Notes: generated by a model not told the origin, from the letters alone. A DNA stretch of 64,000 nt from Buchnera aphidicola (Shivaphis celti) (GCF_039349365.1 NZ_CP134977.1:324413-388412), one strand, 5' to 3'; counted from the first letter of the stretch, positions 52,511 through 62,336 are shown. Made by a program: numbers and translations.

Positions 52511-52599
52511 GGTGAGATGTCCGAGTGGCTTAAGGAGCACGCCTGGAAAGTGTGTATATGCTTTGTTGCGTATCAAGGGTTCGAATCCCTTTCTCACCA
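52511..52599 (+). tRNA. tRNA-Ser (anticodon GGA)
   Basis: An 89-base class II tRNA with a long variable arm. The acceptor stem is GGTGAGA/TCTCACC, the anticodon loop CTGGAAA gives GGA, and the T loop is GTTCGAATC. It matches E. coli tRNA-Ser(GGA) well. The discriminator reads A and merges with a following A-run to 52617; CCA is not encoded. Confidence 0.96.
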
Positions 52600-52656
52600 A
52601 AAAAAAAAAAAAAAAAATAAAAAAAATTATAAAATATTTTTATCAAACTATATAAT

Positions 52657-53364
52657 TTAACTTATTAAAGTTAATAAAGCAATTTTAATAATATTATCAA
52701 ATGCATATGATCGATCTTTAACAGAAATCTTCTGATTTAAAGTTAAATGATCAGAAACGCAACAAATTGCAACGGATTGTATATTATACTCAGCGGATAA
52801 ACTATAAATTCCAGCTGTTTCCATATCTATTCCTAAAATATTATATTTTTTTAACAAATCAAATAAAATTTTATCTTTTACATAAAATGTATCTGATGTA
52901 AAAAAATTACCAACATGTATACAAATATTCATTTTTTTTGCATAATGCATTGTTTTCATTAACATATCGAAATTTGCTATTGCAGAAAAATCATATTGAT
53001 TAAATCGTACACGATTAAAACTGGAATCAGTACATGCCCCCATAGCAACAACAATATCTTTTAAAAAAATATCTTTTCTTACCGCTCCGCATGTCCCCAC
53101 TCGAACAATTTTTTTTACATTATAAAAGTTTATTAATTCTTCAACATAAATAGCAGCAGAAGGTATACCCATTCCATGACACATAACAGATACCAAAACG
53201 TCTTGATAATACCCAGTAAAACCTAACATAGAACGAACATTTGTAATTTGTATAGAATTTTTTAAAAAATTTTCCGCAATATAAGTTACTCGATTAGGGT
53301 CTCCAGACATAATAACTAGTTCAGAAAAATCATTTTTTTTTGCATTGATATGAGGTGTATTCAT
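52657..53364 (-). CDS. deoD: Purine-nucleoside phosphorylase
   Basis: Hexameric nucleoside phosphorylase that frees purine bases and (deoxy)ribose 1-phosphate; 235 residues. The N-terminal MNTPHINAKKNDFSE with the ribose-binding histidine, the phosphate-binding GDPNR, GIDMETAGIYSLSAEY and the catalytic aspartate in VSDHL are conserved. It lies 53 bases after deoB on the same strand. A T-run on the minus strand (52617-52599) follows the stop. Confidence 0.96.
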   Translation of the reverse strand: MNTPHINAKKNDFSELVIMSGDPNRVTYIAENFLKNSIQITNVRSMLGFTGYYQDVLVSVMCHGMGIPSAAIYVEELINFYNVKKIVRVGTCGAVRKDIFLKDIVVAMGACTDSSFNRVRFNQYDFSAIANFDMLMKTMHYAKKMNICIHVGNFFTSDTFYVKDKILFDLLKKYNILGIDMETAGIYSLSAEYNIQSVAICCVSDHLTLNQKISVKDRSYAFDNIIKIALLTLIS

Positions 53365-53417
53365 AATTTATATATTATTCCTATAATATTTTCAATAAAT
53401 TAATATTTTTAAAACAT

Positions 53418-54641
53418 CTATAACATAGATACTCCATAAGACATAGAAGATAAATCAAAATAATTCGCAATTGTTTGCGCAATATCAGAAAAAGTTTTAC
53501 GATGACCTAAAAAAACATTTTTTGTATGTTGATGATATAGCAAAATAGGAGTATACTCACGAGTATGATCTGTTCCACTCCAGGTAGGATCACATCCATG
53601 ATCTGCAGTAATAATCAAAATATCATTTTCATTTAATGCATGTAAAATATTAGGTAGTTTTTTATCAAAAAACTCTAAACCTTTTGCGTATCCAGCAACA
53701 TCTCTTCTATGACCCCATATAGAATCAAAATCAACAAAATTTACAAAAACAATTGTATTATCAACTGCTTGTTTAATTTGAATTACTGTATCATTAATTA
53801 AATTCCTTAATCCAACAGAGTGTATGTTTTTCGTAATTCCTACATTCGCAAATATATCCGAAATTTTACCTAATGCAATTACCTTTCCATTTTTTTCATC
53901 AATTAATTTCTGCAAAACAGTTTTTTCATGCGGAGGTTTTGAAAAATCTTTTCGATGACCCGTTCGAATAAAACTAAATTTTTTTTCTCCAATAAAAGGT
54001 CTAGCAATAACTCTTGTAATATTAAAATTTAAATCATCAAGAATTTTTCTAATACCAAGACACAATTTATATAATTCATTTAAACCAAAAAATTTTTCAT
54101 GACATGCAACTTGAAAAACAGAATCAGAAGATGTATAAAAAATTGGATTATTCGTACGAATATGCATCTCTCCAAAATTATCTAAAATGTCAGTACCAGA
54201 AGCATGACAATTACCTAAATAACCTGATAATTTTAATTCTTTCATAATTATTTTTAATAATTTATCAGGGAAACTATTACATTTTTTTTTAAAATAATCC
54301 CATTGAAATAATACAGGAACTCCAGCAATTTCCCAATGTCCTGAAGAAGTATCTTTAGCAGTAGATATTTCACTCGCAAATGCATAACTACTAATAACAT
54401 AATGAATATAATTCATACCATCAGGCATAATATTATGTATTTTATAATATAAATTTCCTAATCCTAAAGAAAGCAAATTAGGAATTTTTAATACTCCTGA
54501 ACGATTTTTATTAGCTTTAGATAAATAACAAAATTCAGCAATATGTCCAAATGTATTCGATCCTACATCATTAAATTTCATTGCATCTTGACTATAACCT
54601 ATTCCAAAAGAATCTAAAACTAAAATAAATACTCTTTTCAT
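53418..54641 (-). CDS. deoB: Phosphopentomutase
   Basis: Interconverts ribose 1-phosphate and ribose 5-phosphate, linking nucleoside breakdown to the pentose pool. 407 residues, full length. Metal sites of the alkaline phosphatase superfamily are visible: the VLDSFGIG aspartate near residue 8-10, the conserved DTSSGHWE, TADHGCDPTW and HTREYTP. It is upstream of deoD, which supplies its substrate. Confidence 0.97.
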   Translation of the reverse strand: MKRVFILVLDSFGIGYSQDAMKFNDVGSNTFGHIAEFCYLSKANKNRSGVLKIPNLLSLGLGNLYYKIHNIMPDGMNYIHYVISSYAFASEISTAKDTSSGHWEIAGVPVLFQWDYFKKKCNSFPDKLLKIIMKELKLSGYLGNCHASGTDILDNFGEMHIRTNNPIFYTSSDSVFQVACHEKFFGLNELYKLCLGIRKILDDLNFNITRVIARPFIGEKKFSFIRTGHRKDFSKPPHEKTVLQKLIDEKNGKVIALGKISDIFANVGITKNIHSVGLRNLINDTVIQIKQAVDNTIVFVNFVDFDSIWGHRRDVAGYAKGLEFFDKKLPNILHALNENDILIITADHGCDPTWSGTDHTREYTPILLYHQHTKNVFLGHRKTFSDIAQTIANYFDLSSMSYGVSML

Positions 54642-54742
54642 ATTTAAATACCAAAATTACTTTAACAAAAAAAAAAAATAATAGTTGACTATAAAATTTA
54701 CATTATAATCATAATAAATAAATATACTACGAAATATTTTTG

Positions 54743-55342
54743 TTATATAAAAGAATGTATTCCACGTGCATGCTTAGTAAGATCTTTTACTCCTTTAATA
54801 CTTGGGAATTCTGATAGAATTCTTTTTTCAATACCATTTTTTAAAGTATCTTTAGACATCGTACAACCATTACATCCTCCTAAAAACTCAATCATAATAT
54901 AACCTTCTTTAATATCCAATAAAATAATTTTTCCTCCATGCATATTCAACATAGGATTAACATGAAAATCAATGAAATCTTGTACTCGATATAATAAATC
55001 ATTTTTTTTTAAAAATATATCTTCATTTTTATGAATTCCAGATAATTGAGATTGTGCATATGGAGCCATTAACATTAATTGTTGATCTAAATTATCATGT
55101 AATATTTCAATCTTAGCATCTTTAAAATAGGGTAAAATCATGGTTTTCACATAAATATTAAAACCATCATATTTCATTACAGTATCTTCTGTTGTTAAAT
55201 TTTCTTTAATGTCATAAGAAATTTTACATTCAGCATATTTTGTTCCTGGAAAACTAATTGACATTCTTAAAATATTAGATTTTTTCTTTTTTAAAATTAA
55301 TTTTTTAATATATATTTGTGCTTCATGAGAAATATTAATCAT
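54743..55342 (-). CDS. nfuA: Fe-S biogenesis protein NfuA
   Basis: Carrier that delivers [4Fe-4S] clusters to targets; 199 residues. The N-terminal half resembles a degenerate A-type scaffold lacking its cysteines. The C-terminal Nfu domain has NMHGGKIILLDI and the cluster-binding C-x-x-C in GGCNGCTM near residue 156. In this window, plausible clients are HemW and MutY. In E. coli nfuA, gntX and bioH are neighbours; here gntX is missing and nfuA is divergent from bioH. Confidence 0.94.
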   Translation of the reverse strand: MINISHEAQIYIKKLILKKKKSNILRMSISFPGTKYAECKISYDIKENLTTEDTVMKYDGFNIYVKTMILPYFKDAKIEILHDNLDQQLMLMAPYAQSQLSGIHKNEDIFLKKNDLLYRVQDFIDFHVNPMLNMHGGKIILLDIKEGYIMIEFLGGCNGCTMSKDTLKNGIEKRILSEFPSIKGVKDLTKHARGIHSFI

Positions 55343-55435
55343 AAAATGATATAAAATTTAAATAAACATAACAACATTATATAATATTCATTATTATATT
55401 ATTAAAAACTAAAATTATGTATTTTATTTTAAAAT

Positions 55436-56200
55436 ATGAAAATTGAAATCATTGGTAATAAAAAAATTCATCTAATTTTATTTCACGGATGGGGAATTGG
55501 AAAAAAAATATGGCATTGGATTAAGTTAGAATTATCAAAATATTTTACATTACATTTATTTGATATGCCTGGATACGGAGATAATTGCAATCTGTATGTA
55601 CATAAAATTCAAGATCTGATATATATGATCAATCAATATATACCACAAAAATGTATTTTAATAGGATGGTCCATGGGGGGAATAATCACAAATCATTTAG
55701 CATTACAGTATCCAAAAAAAATAATGGCAATAATCAATATTTGTTCATCTCCTTATTTTATAAAAAAAAATAATTGGCCCGGTATAGAAATAAATTTTTT
55801 AAAAAATATGTTAAACGAATTGAAAAAAAATTATCGAAAAACTATCATTAATTTTTTGCAATATAATGTTCCAAACATTATGAAAGATATAAATAATTAT
55901 AATTATATTCATAATACTTTATTAAAAAAACCATATCCTAAACCATTTATATTAAAAAAAAATTTGAAAATAATTAAACAGTCTGACCTAAGAAATAAAA
56001 TTAAAAAAATTAAATGTCCAAAATTGAATATATATGGAGTTTTAGATAAAATAGTACCAATAGAAATAATATATTATCTTGAAAGAAAAAATACAAAATC
56101 AAAAATTATAAATCATACAGCACATTTACCGTTTATCTCACAATCAAAAAATTTTTGCACAATCATTAAAAAATTTATCAGTACTCTTCAAAATTTATAA
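55436..56200 (+). CDS. bioH: Pimeloyl-ACP methyl ester esterase BioH
   Basis: Alpha/beta hydrolase of 254 residues (256 in E. coli). BioH removes the methyl ester from pimeloyl-ACP to start biotin ring assembly. LFHGWG is near residue 16-21, and the nucleophile elbow GWSMGG gives Ser82. The acid is in GVLDKIVP (near 205) and the His in TAHLPFIS (near 233). CSSPYFIKKNNWPG aligns closely with E. coli BioH, favouring it over generic esterases. The gene converges on ssb. Confidence 0.9.
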   Translation: MKIEIIGNKKIHLILFHGWGIGKKIWHWIKLELSKYFTLHLFDMPGYGDNCNLYVHKIQDLIYMINQYIPQKCILIGWSMGGIITNHLALQYPKKIMAIINICSSPYFIKKNNWPGIEINFLKNMLNELKKNYRKTIINFLQYNVPNIMKDINNYNYIHNTLLKKPYPKPFILKKNLKIIKQSDLRNKIKKIKCPKLNIYGVLDKIVPIEIIYYLERKNTKSKIINHTAHLPFISQSKNFCTIIKKFISTLQNL

Positions 56201-56238
56201 AAATCAATATTATCAATTACAATTGAGATACTACATAA

Positions 56239-56742
56239 TTAAAATGGTAATTCTTCATCGAAATTTACATGCGATATATCTTCATCTAATAATTTACTTT
56301 TTAACTGACTATCGAGATTTTCTTTTTTCGAAACAGCATGTACAGTTGTATCTTTATTATGTATATCTTCTTTTTTTTGATTAACAGTTGTATTACGTTG
56401 ACTTAACATATACATTTTACCATTCATATTAACAATAATTTCTGTAGTGTAACGATCCATTCCATTTTGATCTCTCCATTTCCTTGTTTGTAATGAACCT
56501 TCAATATATACTTGAGAACCTTTATTTAAATACTCATTCGCAATTTCAGCTAATTTACCAAATAAAACAACTCGATGCCATTCAGTTTTCTCCTTCATTT
56601 CATTAGTTTGTTTATCTTTCCAATAATCCGAAGTAGCTAAACTTAAATTAGTTACAGCATTACCATTAGACATATATCTTATTTCTGGTTTTTTTCCTAA
56701 ATGACCAATCAAAATTACTTTATTTACTCCTCTACTCGCCAT
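56239..56742 (-). CDS. ssb: Single-stranded DNA-binding protein
   Basis: 167 residues with an OB fold in the first 112 ([33 protein letters not shown]) and a short low-complexity linker. The C-terminal tip DEELPF corresponds to the acidic DDIPF tail that recruits partner proteins, including exonuclease I, which is also encoded in this window. It is divergent from dnaB. Confidence 0.97.
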   Translation of the reverse strand: MASRGVNKVILIGHLGKKPEIRYMSNGNAVTNLSLATSDYWKDKQTNEMKEKTEWHRVVLFGKLAEIANEYLNKGSQVYIEGSLQTRKWRDQNGMDRYTTEIIVNMNGKMYMLSQRNTTVNQKKEDIHNKDTTVHAVSKKENLDSQLKSKLLDEDISHVNFDEELPF

Positions 56743-56789
56743 ATTTTATCCCATTATTCAAAAATAAAAAAAATAAATTGTTATTTTCA

Positions 56790-56810
56790 ATATATATATA
56801 TATATATATA
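56790..56810. repeat. (AT)10 tract between divergent ssb and dnaB
   Basis: Twenty-one bases of uninterrupted alternating AT lie in the 139-base gap between ssb and dnaB. A 12-A run (56871-56882) immediately precedes and enters the dnaB start codon. Confidence 0.9.
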
Positions 56811-56881
56811 ATTTACTATTATATTTTAAAAACATTACCATTTTAATTAATTCAAATTGAATATTTTACTAAAAAAAAAAA

Positions 56882-58243
56882 ATGACAAAAAAAAAATCTG
56901 AACTAAATAATATTATATCAAAACATATCCCTTATTCTCTAGAAGCAGAACAATCAATATTAGGAGGATTAATGCTAGATAATTCTCAATGGGATATTAT
57001 ATCAAACAAAATTACTATAAAAGATTTTTTTAATCAATCACATCAATTAATCTTTCAAGAAATGCAACTCCTCATCGAAAATAACTTTCCAATTGATTTA
57101 ATTACCGTATCTGAATCACTAGAAAAAAAAAATAAATTAAACAACATAGGAAAATTTTCTTATTTATCAGAAATAATTAAAAATACTCCTAGCACTGCAA
57201 ATATTACAGCATATGCTAAAATTGTAAAAGAACATTCAATATTACGTCACATTATTTCCATTGGAAATAAAATAAAAAAACTTGGGTATTATCCAAATGG
57301 GAAAACAAGTGAAGAAATTTTAAACATTGCAGAGTATAATTTATTAAATCTTATTCAAAAAAGGTCAAAAAAAAATCATCCTAAAAATATTAAATATGTA
57401 CTTGAAAAAACAATTACTGTTATTGAAAATCTTATTAAATCTCCAAATCATAATATTACAGGATTAGATACAGGTTATAGCGATTTGAATAAAAAAACAC
57501 TAGGTTTACAAAACTCTGATTTAATTATTATCGCCGCAAGACCATCAATGGGTAAAACTACTCTGGCGATGAATATCTGCGAAAATATTGCTATGACATC
57601 CAATAAATCAATTTTAATTTTTAGCCTAGAGATGCCAGGAGAACAAATTATGTTACGAATGTTATCATCATTATCACGAGTTTATCAAAAAAATATTCGG
57701 ACTGGGCAACTTCAAGATGATGATTGGTCTCAAATTTCTGGAACAATAAATATATTAATTAAAAAAAATAATATATACATTGATGATTCTGCACAGTTAA
57801 CGTTAAATGAAATTAAATCAAAGTCTAAAAAATTACATAATACAAAAGGATTGAGTTTAATCATGATTGATTATTTACAACTGATTAGTGTACCGCATTT
57901 ATCAACACAACGAAATCTTGAAATTGCAGAAATTTCACGATCTTTAAAATCATTAGCTAAAGAACTAAAAATACCTATTATTGCAATTTCACAACTTAAT
58001 CGTATTTTAGAACAAAGAATTGATAAAAGACCAATTAATTCCGATTTACGTGAATCTGGATCATTAGAGCAAGATGCTGATCTAATACTATTTATTTATC
58101 GAGATGAATTATATAACGAGAATAGTGAATTAAAAGGAATAGCAGAAATAATTATCGGGAAACAAAGAAATGGTCCAAATGGAACAATAAAATTAATATT
58201 TAATGGAAATTTATGCCGATTTGATAATTATTATCAAAATTAA
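56882..58243 (+). CDS. dnaB: Replicative DNA helicase
   Basis: Hexameric 5'-3' helicase, 453 residues. The N-terminal domain begins IPYSLEAEQSILGGLMLD. The RecA-like motor has Walker A RPSMGKTT, SLEMPGEQ, Walker B LIMIDYLQLI and the arginine-finger region SDLRESGSLEQDAD. The start is placed at the ATG after the A-run; no clear Shine-Dalgarno sequence exists there. Because DnaX here lacks tau domains, the usual tau-DnaB bridge must be absent. Confidence 0.97.
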   Translation: MTKKKSELNNIISKHIPYSLEAEQSILGGLMLDNSQWDIISNKITIKDFFNQSHQLIFQEMQLLIENNFPIDLITVSESLEKKNKLNNIGKFSYLSEIIKNTPSTANITAYAKIVKEHSILRHIISIGNKIKKLGYYPNGKTSEEILNIAEYNLLNLIQKRSKKNHPKNIKYVLEKTITVIENLIKSPNHNITGLDTGYSDLNKKTLGLQNSDLIIIAARPSMGKTTLAMNICENIAMTSNKSILIFSLEMPGEQIMLRMLSSLSRVYQKNIRTGQLQDDDWSQISGTINILIKKNNIYIDDSAQLTLNEIKSKSKKLHNTKGLSLIMIDYLQLISVPHLSTQRNLEIAEISRSLKSLAKELKIPIIAISQLNRILEQRIDKRPINSDLRESGSLEQDADLILFIYRDELYNENSELKGIAEIIIGKQRNGPNGTIKLIFNGNLCRFDNYYQN

Positions 58244-58329
58244 ATATAAAAATAAAATTTTAATATAATAAATATCTACATTCATATAAAATAAAATATA
58301 TTATCAATTTAATCATTTGAGCTGATAAA

Positions 58330-58899
58330 GTGGAAATAAATTTACAAAATAATATTTTAATTGCTATGCCTGGAATTAAAAATCCAATGTTCCAAAAAAC
58401 AGTTATATATATTTGCGAACATAATCAGGAAGGAGCGATGGGAATTATTATTAATAAACCATTAAAAAACTTAAAAATTAAAAATATTTTAAAAAAACTT
58501 AATATCATCACATCTTCTTGTTTATTTGGTCCAAAAATTTTTGATTCTGTCATGATGGGCGGTCCTCAATCACAAGACAGAGGATTTATTTTACATACAT
58601 CCAATAAACAATTTTACTCAAGTATCAGAATTTCTGAAGATACAGTAATTACTACTTCAAAAGACATTTTAGAATCAATTGGAATTCTTGAAGATCCAAA
58701 TAAAATACTAGTTGCATTAGGATATTGTACATGGGATAAAAACCAATTAGAAACTGAAATACTAAAAAATTTTTGGTTAACATCTTCAGTCAATGATGAT
58801 ATTTTATTTAAAATACCAACTGCTAAAAAATGGATGCAAGCAGTAAAAAATATTGGTATTAATCTTTACCAATTATCTAGTAATTTTGGTCATACATAA
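58330..58899 (+). CDS. yqgE: YqgE/AlgH family protein
   Basis: 189 residues. LIAMPGIKNPMFQKTVIYICEHN, the GAMGIIINKPL segment, GGPQSQDRGFILH and LGYCTWDKNQLE are the family's conserved blocks. Function is not established as far as I know. The start is GTG at 58330; no ATG occurs near the aligned N-terminus. ruvX follows after one base. In E. coli gshB sits directly upstream, and it is absent here. Confidence 0.93.
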   Translation: MEINLQNNILIAMPGIKNPMFQKTVIYICEHNQEGAMGIIINKPLKNLKIKNILKKLNIITSSCLFGPKIFDSVMMGGPQSQDRGFILHTSNKQFYSSIRISEDTVITTSKDILESIGILEDPNKILVALGYCTWDKNQLETEILKNFWLTSSVNDDILFKIPTAKKWMQAVKNIGINLYQLSSNFGHT

Positions 58900-58900
58900 T

Positions 58901-59317
58901 ATGATAGTTCTATCATTTGATTTTGGAACAAAAAATATTGGTGTAGCAATTGGACAAAACATCACATATACAGCAAATATGTTAAACAATATTAAGGTAA
59001 AAAATGGAATACCAGATTGGAAAAAAATATCTTATATCATTAAATTATGGTTACCACAGGCGATTATTGTTGGATATCCATTAAATATGGACGGAACAAG
59101 ACAAAATATCACAAAAAAAACAATAATTTTTTCTAAAGAATTACATCAAAGATATTTAATGCCAGTCATATTACATGATGAAAGATTAACTACAACGGAA
59201 TCAAAATCTATTTTATATAATTCTGGTGGATATAAAAAATTAAAAAAAAAATACATAGATTCTCTTTCAGCCGCATTAATTTTAGAAAGTTGGATGCAAC
59301 AAAACCACTCAAATTAA
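58901..59317 (+). CDS. ruvX: Putative pre-16S rRNA nuclease YqgF/RuvX
   Basis: 138 residues, the same as E. coli YqgF. RNase H-like fold: the catalytic aspartate in SFDFGTKNIGVA near residue 6, PLNMDGT, HDERLTT, and a C-terminal aspartate in YIDSLSAALILE. The family matures 16S rRNA ends. I chose ATG 58901, right after the yqgE stop, over an ATG inside yqgE that adds 16 residues. Confidence 0.94.
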   Translation: MIVLSFDFGTKNIGVAIGQNITYTANMLNNIKVKNGIPDWKKISYIIKLWLPQAIIVGYPLNMDGTRQNITKKTIIFSKELHQRYLMPVILHDERLTTTESKSILYNSGGYKKLKKKYIDSLSAALILESWMQQNHSN

Positions 59318-59334
59318 AAAATATCGGAACAACC

Positions 59335-60471
59335 ATGAAATTTATTTTTCCTTTAAGTTTATATGTTCATATACCATGGTGTGTAAAAAAATGCCCGTTC
59401 TGTGACTTAAATACATGTAAAATAGAAAATGAAATATCAAAAAAAAAATATGTTGAAATGTTAATTCAAGATTTAACAAATGATAAAATTTTTTTTAAAA
59501 ATAGAATAATAAAAACTATATTTATAGGAGGAGGTACTCCCAATTTATTAAATGTTAAACTAATAAATTTTTTAATTACAAAAATAAAAAAAATAACGAA
59601 AATAGAAAAAAAAATAGAAATTTCAATAGAAATACATCCTCAATACACTACATTCGAACAAATTATACAATATCAAAAAATAGGAATTAATAGAATATCA
59701 ATAGGACTACAAAGTTTTAATCCTAAATATTTAAAAAAAATAGGTAGAAAATATTCTATTCAAAATATAACAAAAATTTTGTATCAAATCAAAAAGTATA
59801 CTAATATAAATACAAATATAGATTTAATGTATGGTCTACCAGATCAAAATATACAAGACTGTTTAGATGATTTATATAAAGCAATATCAATTCAACCTGA
59901 TCATATTTCTTGGTATCAGATGAGTATAGAAAAAAATACTATATTTTATTATCAAAAACCAAAAATTCCAAATGAAAAAATAATTTCTACAATGTACAAT
60001 TTAGGGAAAAATGTTTTAAAAAAAAATAAATATATAAAATACGAAATTTCTTCATATGCAAAAAAAAAACATTTATGTTATCATAATTTAAATTATTGGA
60101 ATTTTGGAGATTACCTTGGTATTGGTTGTGGAGCACATAGCAAAATTACTAAAAAAAATGGAGATGTTATCAGATTTATAAAAAAAAAAAGAATATATGA
60201 TTATTGTAATAAACAACAATTATATATTGACAAAATATATCATCTTTCTAAAAAAGATAAATTCATAGAATACTTCATGAATACTGCTAGATTATCTCAA
60301 CCAATTAAAAAAAAAAATTTTTATAAACATACTCAAATAGATATTAAAGAAATTAAAAAATATATAAAAAAAGCTATTTTAGAAAATTATATATTGGAAA
60401 AAAATAATTGCTGGATTATATCAGAAAAAGGTAAAAATTTTTTAAATGATCTAATATTATTGTTTATATAA
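59335..60471 (+). CDS. hemW: Heme chaperone HemW
   Basis: Radical-SAM family protein, 378 residues, the same as E. coli. The C-x-x-x-C-x-x-C cluster motif reads WCVKKCPFCDL near residues 15-23, with GGGTP following, and YWNFGDYLGIGCGAHS is typical of HemW. It is related to coproporphyrinogen dehydrogenase, but this cysteine spacing lacks the extra HemN cysteine, so heme binding and transfer is the better call. ATG 59335 aligns with E. coli; an upstream ATG would overlap ruvX. Adjacent heme-copper oxidase genes give it a possible client. Confidence 0.93.
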   Translation: MKFIFPLSLYVHIPWCVKKCPFCDLNTCKIENEISKKKYVEMLIQDLTNDKIFFKNRIIKTIFIGGGTPNLLNVKLINFLITKIKKITKIEKKIEISIEIHPQYTTFEQIIQYQKIGINRISIGLQSFNPKYLKKIGRKYSIQNITKILYQIKKYTNINTNIDLMYGLPDQNIQDCLDDLYKAISIQPDHISWYQMSIEKNTIFYYQKPKIPNEKIISTMYNLGKNVLKKNKYIKYEISSYAKKKHLCYHNLNYWNFGDYLGIGCGAHSKITKKNGDVIRFIKKKRIYDYCNKQQLYIDKIYHLSKKDKFIEYFMNTARLSQPIKKKNFYKHTQIDIKEIKKYIKKAILENYILEKNNCWIISEKGKNFLNDLILLFI

Positions 60472-60490
60472 ATTCAAAAATATATTATTC

Positions 60491-61183
60491 TTATATAATA
60501 CATTGAAAAATTATATTAAAAATTTTTTTTTTATTATCATATGCTTTTTTCTCAAATTTTGTTATTAAATTTTTATTCATTATTAATTCAAAATTATAAT
60601 AATGAGATATATTAACAAAACAGTCTATTTTTTTCATTGTTTTCATAATATAATTATAATATTCTACACAATCTGTTTTAATATGAAAAATACCATTATA
60701 TATTAATTTATTAGATAATAAATTAATAAACGATGGTTGTATAATCCTTCTTTTTTTATGTTTATTTTTTGGCCATGGATCAGGAAAAAATAATTGTACT
60801 ACACTAACTGTCTTATTAAATAACATATATTGAAATACTTCCACTGCATCATGTACAATAATTTTAATATTACTTAAATAATTATTTAATAAACATGTAT
60901 GTTTAATAAAATTTTTTACCCCTGGAAGATATACCTCAATTCCAAAAAAATTATAATTTTTATTTTTTATCGCAGAATAAAGAATATTTTCTCCATCCCC
61001 GAATCCAATTTCTATAATTAGTGGTAATTTTTTTTTCAAAAAAAAATTATTTAATAATTCTCCCTTATGCTTAAAATATACTCCATACAATGGAAAAAAT
61101 TTTTTCATTAAAATAATTGAATTATTTTTTAAACTTCTATATCGACGTTTAAAACTATAAATTTTCCGCATATTAATTTTCAA
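60491..61183 (-). CDS. trmB: tRNA (guanine-N7-)-methyltransferase
   Basis: Makes m7G46 in tRNA variable loops with S-adenosylmethionine; 230 residues. SAM-binding IEIGFGDGEN, NFFGIEVYLPG and the signature FPDPWPKNKHKKRRI are clear. It converges on hemW and is divergent from mutY, matching the E. coli hemW-trmB-mutY neighbourhood. Confidence 0.95.
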   Translation of the reverse strand: MKINMRKIYSFKRRYRSLKNNSIILMKKFFPLYGVYFKHKGELLNNFFLKKKLPLIIEIGFGDGENILYSAIKNKNYNFFGIEVYLPGVKNFIKHTCLLNNYLSNIKIIVHDAVEVFQYMLFNKTVSVVQLFFPDPWPKNKHKKRRIIQPSFINLLSNKLIYNGIFHIKTDCVEYYNYIMKTMKKIDCFVNISHYYNFELIMNKNLITKFEKKAYDNKKKIFNIIFQCII

Positions 61184-61292
61184 ATTTGTAATTAAAAAAA
61201 ATAATTATAAATTTTTTATAAATTTTTATTAAATAAAATATATTATAACATAAACTAATATATTAAATATCAATGATTTTTATATCAAAATT

Positions 61293-62325
61293 ATGAAATC
61301 TTGGCAATTTGCACAACATATTATTAATTGGCAGCATCAAAATGGAAGAAAAAATCTGCCATGGCAAAATACTAATGATCCATATATAATATGGATTTCA
61401 GAAATCATGTTACAACAAACAAAAACAGAAACCGTAATACCATATTTCAATAAATTTATTCAGAAATTTAAAAATATTAAAACACTTACACGATCTAATT
61501 TAGATACAATATTATATTTATGGAGCGGTCTAGGATATTATAAAAGAGCATATAATATATACAAAACTGCTCAAATTGCAACGAAAAATTATCGATCTTG
61601 TTTACCAAATAATTTTCACCATCTTATAAAACTTCCAGGAATCGGAAAAACAACTGCAGGAGCAATTTTATCATTATCACAAAATTTTTATTTTTCCATA
61701 TTAGATGGAAATGTTAAACGTGTTTTAGTAAGATTTTATAATATTGATCCAAAAGAAAAAAAGAGTATATTAACAAAAATATTATGGAAAAAAATTGATC
61801 AACTTACTCCAGTACATAACACTAGAACATTTAACCAAGGAATGATGGATTTAGGAGCATTAATATGTCGATATAAAAATCCAATATGTAATTTATGTCC
61901 AATAAAAAAAAATTGTAAATATCAAAAAAATAATCAATTTCATCGACAAGTAATTAAATTAAAAAAAATAAATAAAAAAATTTTCTTTTTGATTCTACAA
62001 TATAAAGAATACATTTTGTTAGTAAAAAGAAAAAAAAATAGCATATGGAAAAATTTATTTTGCTTCCCAGAATTTCTCTCCCAAAAAAAAATAGATGAAT
62101 GGATAAAAAAAAAAAAAAATATTTAATATTATTAACATAAAAAATTATACTTTAACTAAAAATTTAAGTAATTCTACTTATAACATGATCTTTCTTCATA
62201 AAAAAATAAAAAAAAAATATATAGAAATAAAAAATAAAAGGAATATTTGGTATAGTAAAAATAAAAAAATATATATCGGTATTCCTCAGCCGATTAAAAA
62301 AATGATATCAAAAATTTTTCCATAG
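61293..62325 (+). pseudogene. mutY: Adenine DNA glycosylase MutY, frameshifted at a poly(A) tract
   Basis: MutY removes adenine opposite 8-oxoguanine. The first frame (61293-62126, 277 residues) holds the whole catalytic domain: Glu in ISEIMLQQTKTET, HhH loop LPGIGKTTAG, Asp in LDGNVKRVL and the cluster motif C-x6-C-x2-C-x5-C. It then enters A15 (62105-62119) and stops. Read one base on, the frame continues 68 codons to TAG at 62323 and resembles the MutY C-terminal domain (NIWYSKNKKIYIGIPQPIKKM). With 14 A the gene would encode 343 residues, near the 350 of E. coli. Slippage during transcription could restore some full-length product. Confidence 0.9.
62105..62119 (+). repeat. A15 run that breaks the mutY frame
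   Basis: Fifteen consecutive A encode lysines at the start of the MutY C-terminal domain. Removing one A, or adding two, joins both parts of the gene. Such a run is prone to slippage by DNA and RNA polymerases and also to sequencing error. Confidence 0.95.
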
Positions 62326-62336
62326 GAAATAAATAA

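Noticed and set aside
52599..52617. A-run after tRNA-Ser as its intrinsic terminator
   Set aside because: On the tRNA strand it is poly(A), not poly(T). It could only assist termination on the opposite strand, after deoD.
58853..58900. Upstream ATG for ruvX inside yqgE
   Set aside because: The 16 extra residues have no family support; the ATG right after the yqgE stop gives the exact E. coli length.
59335..60471. Annotation as coproporphyrinogen dehydrogenase HemN
   Set aside because: Length (378) and the cysteine motif match HemW, whose E. coli gene also adjoins trmB and mutY.
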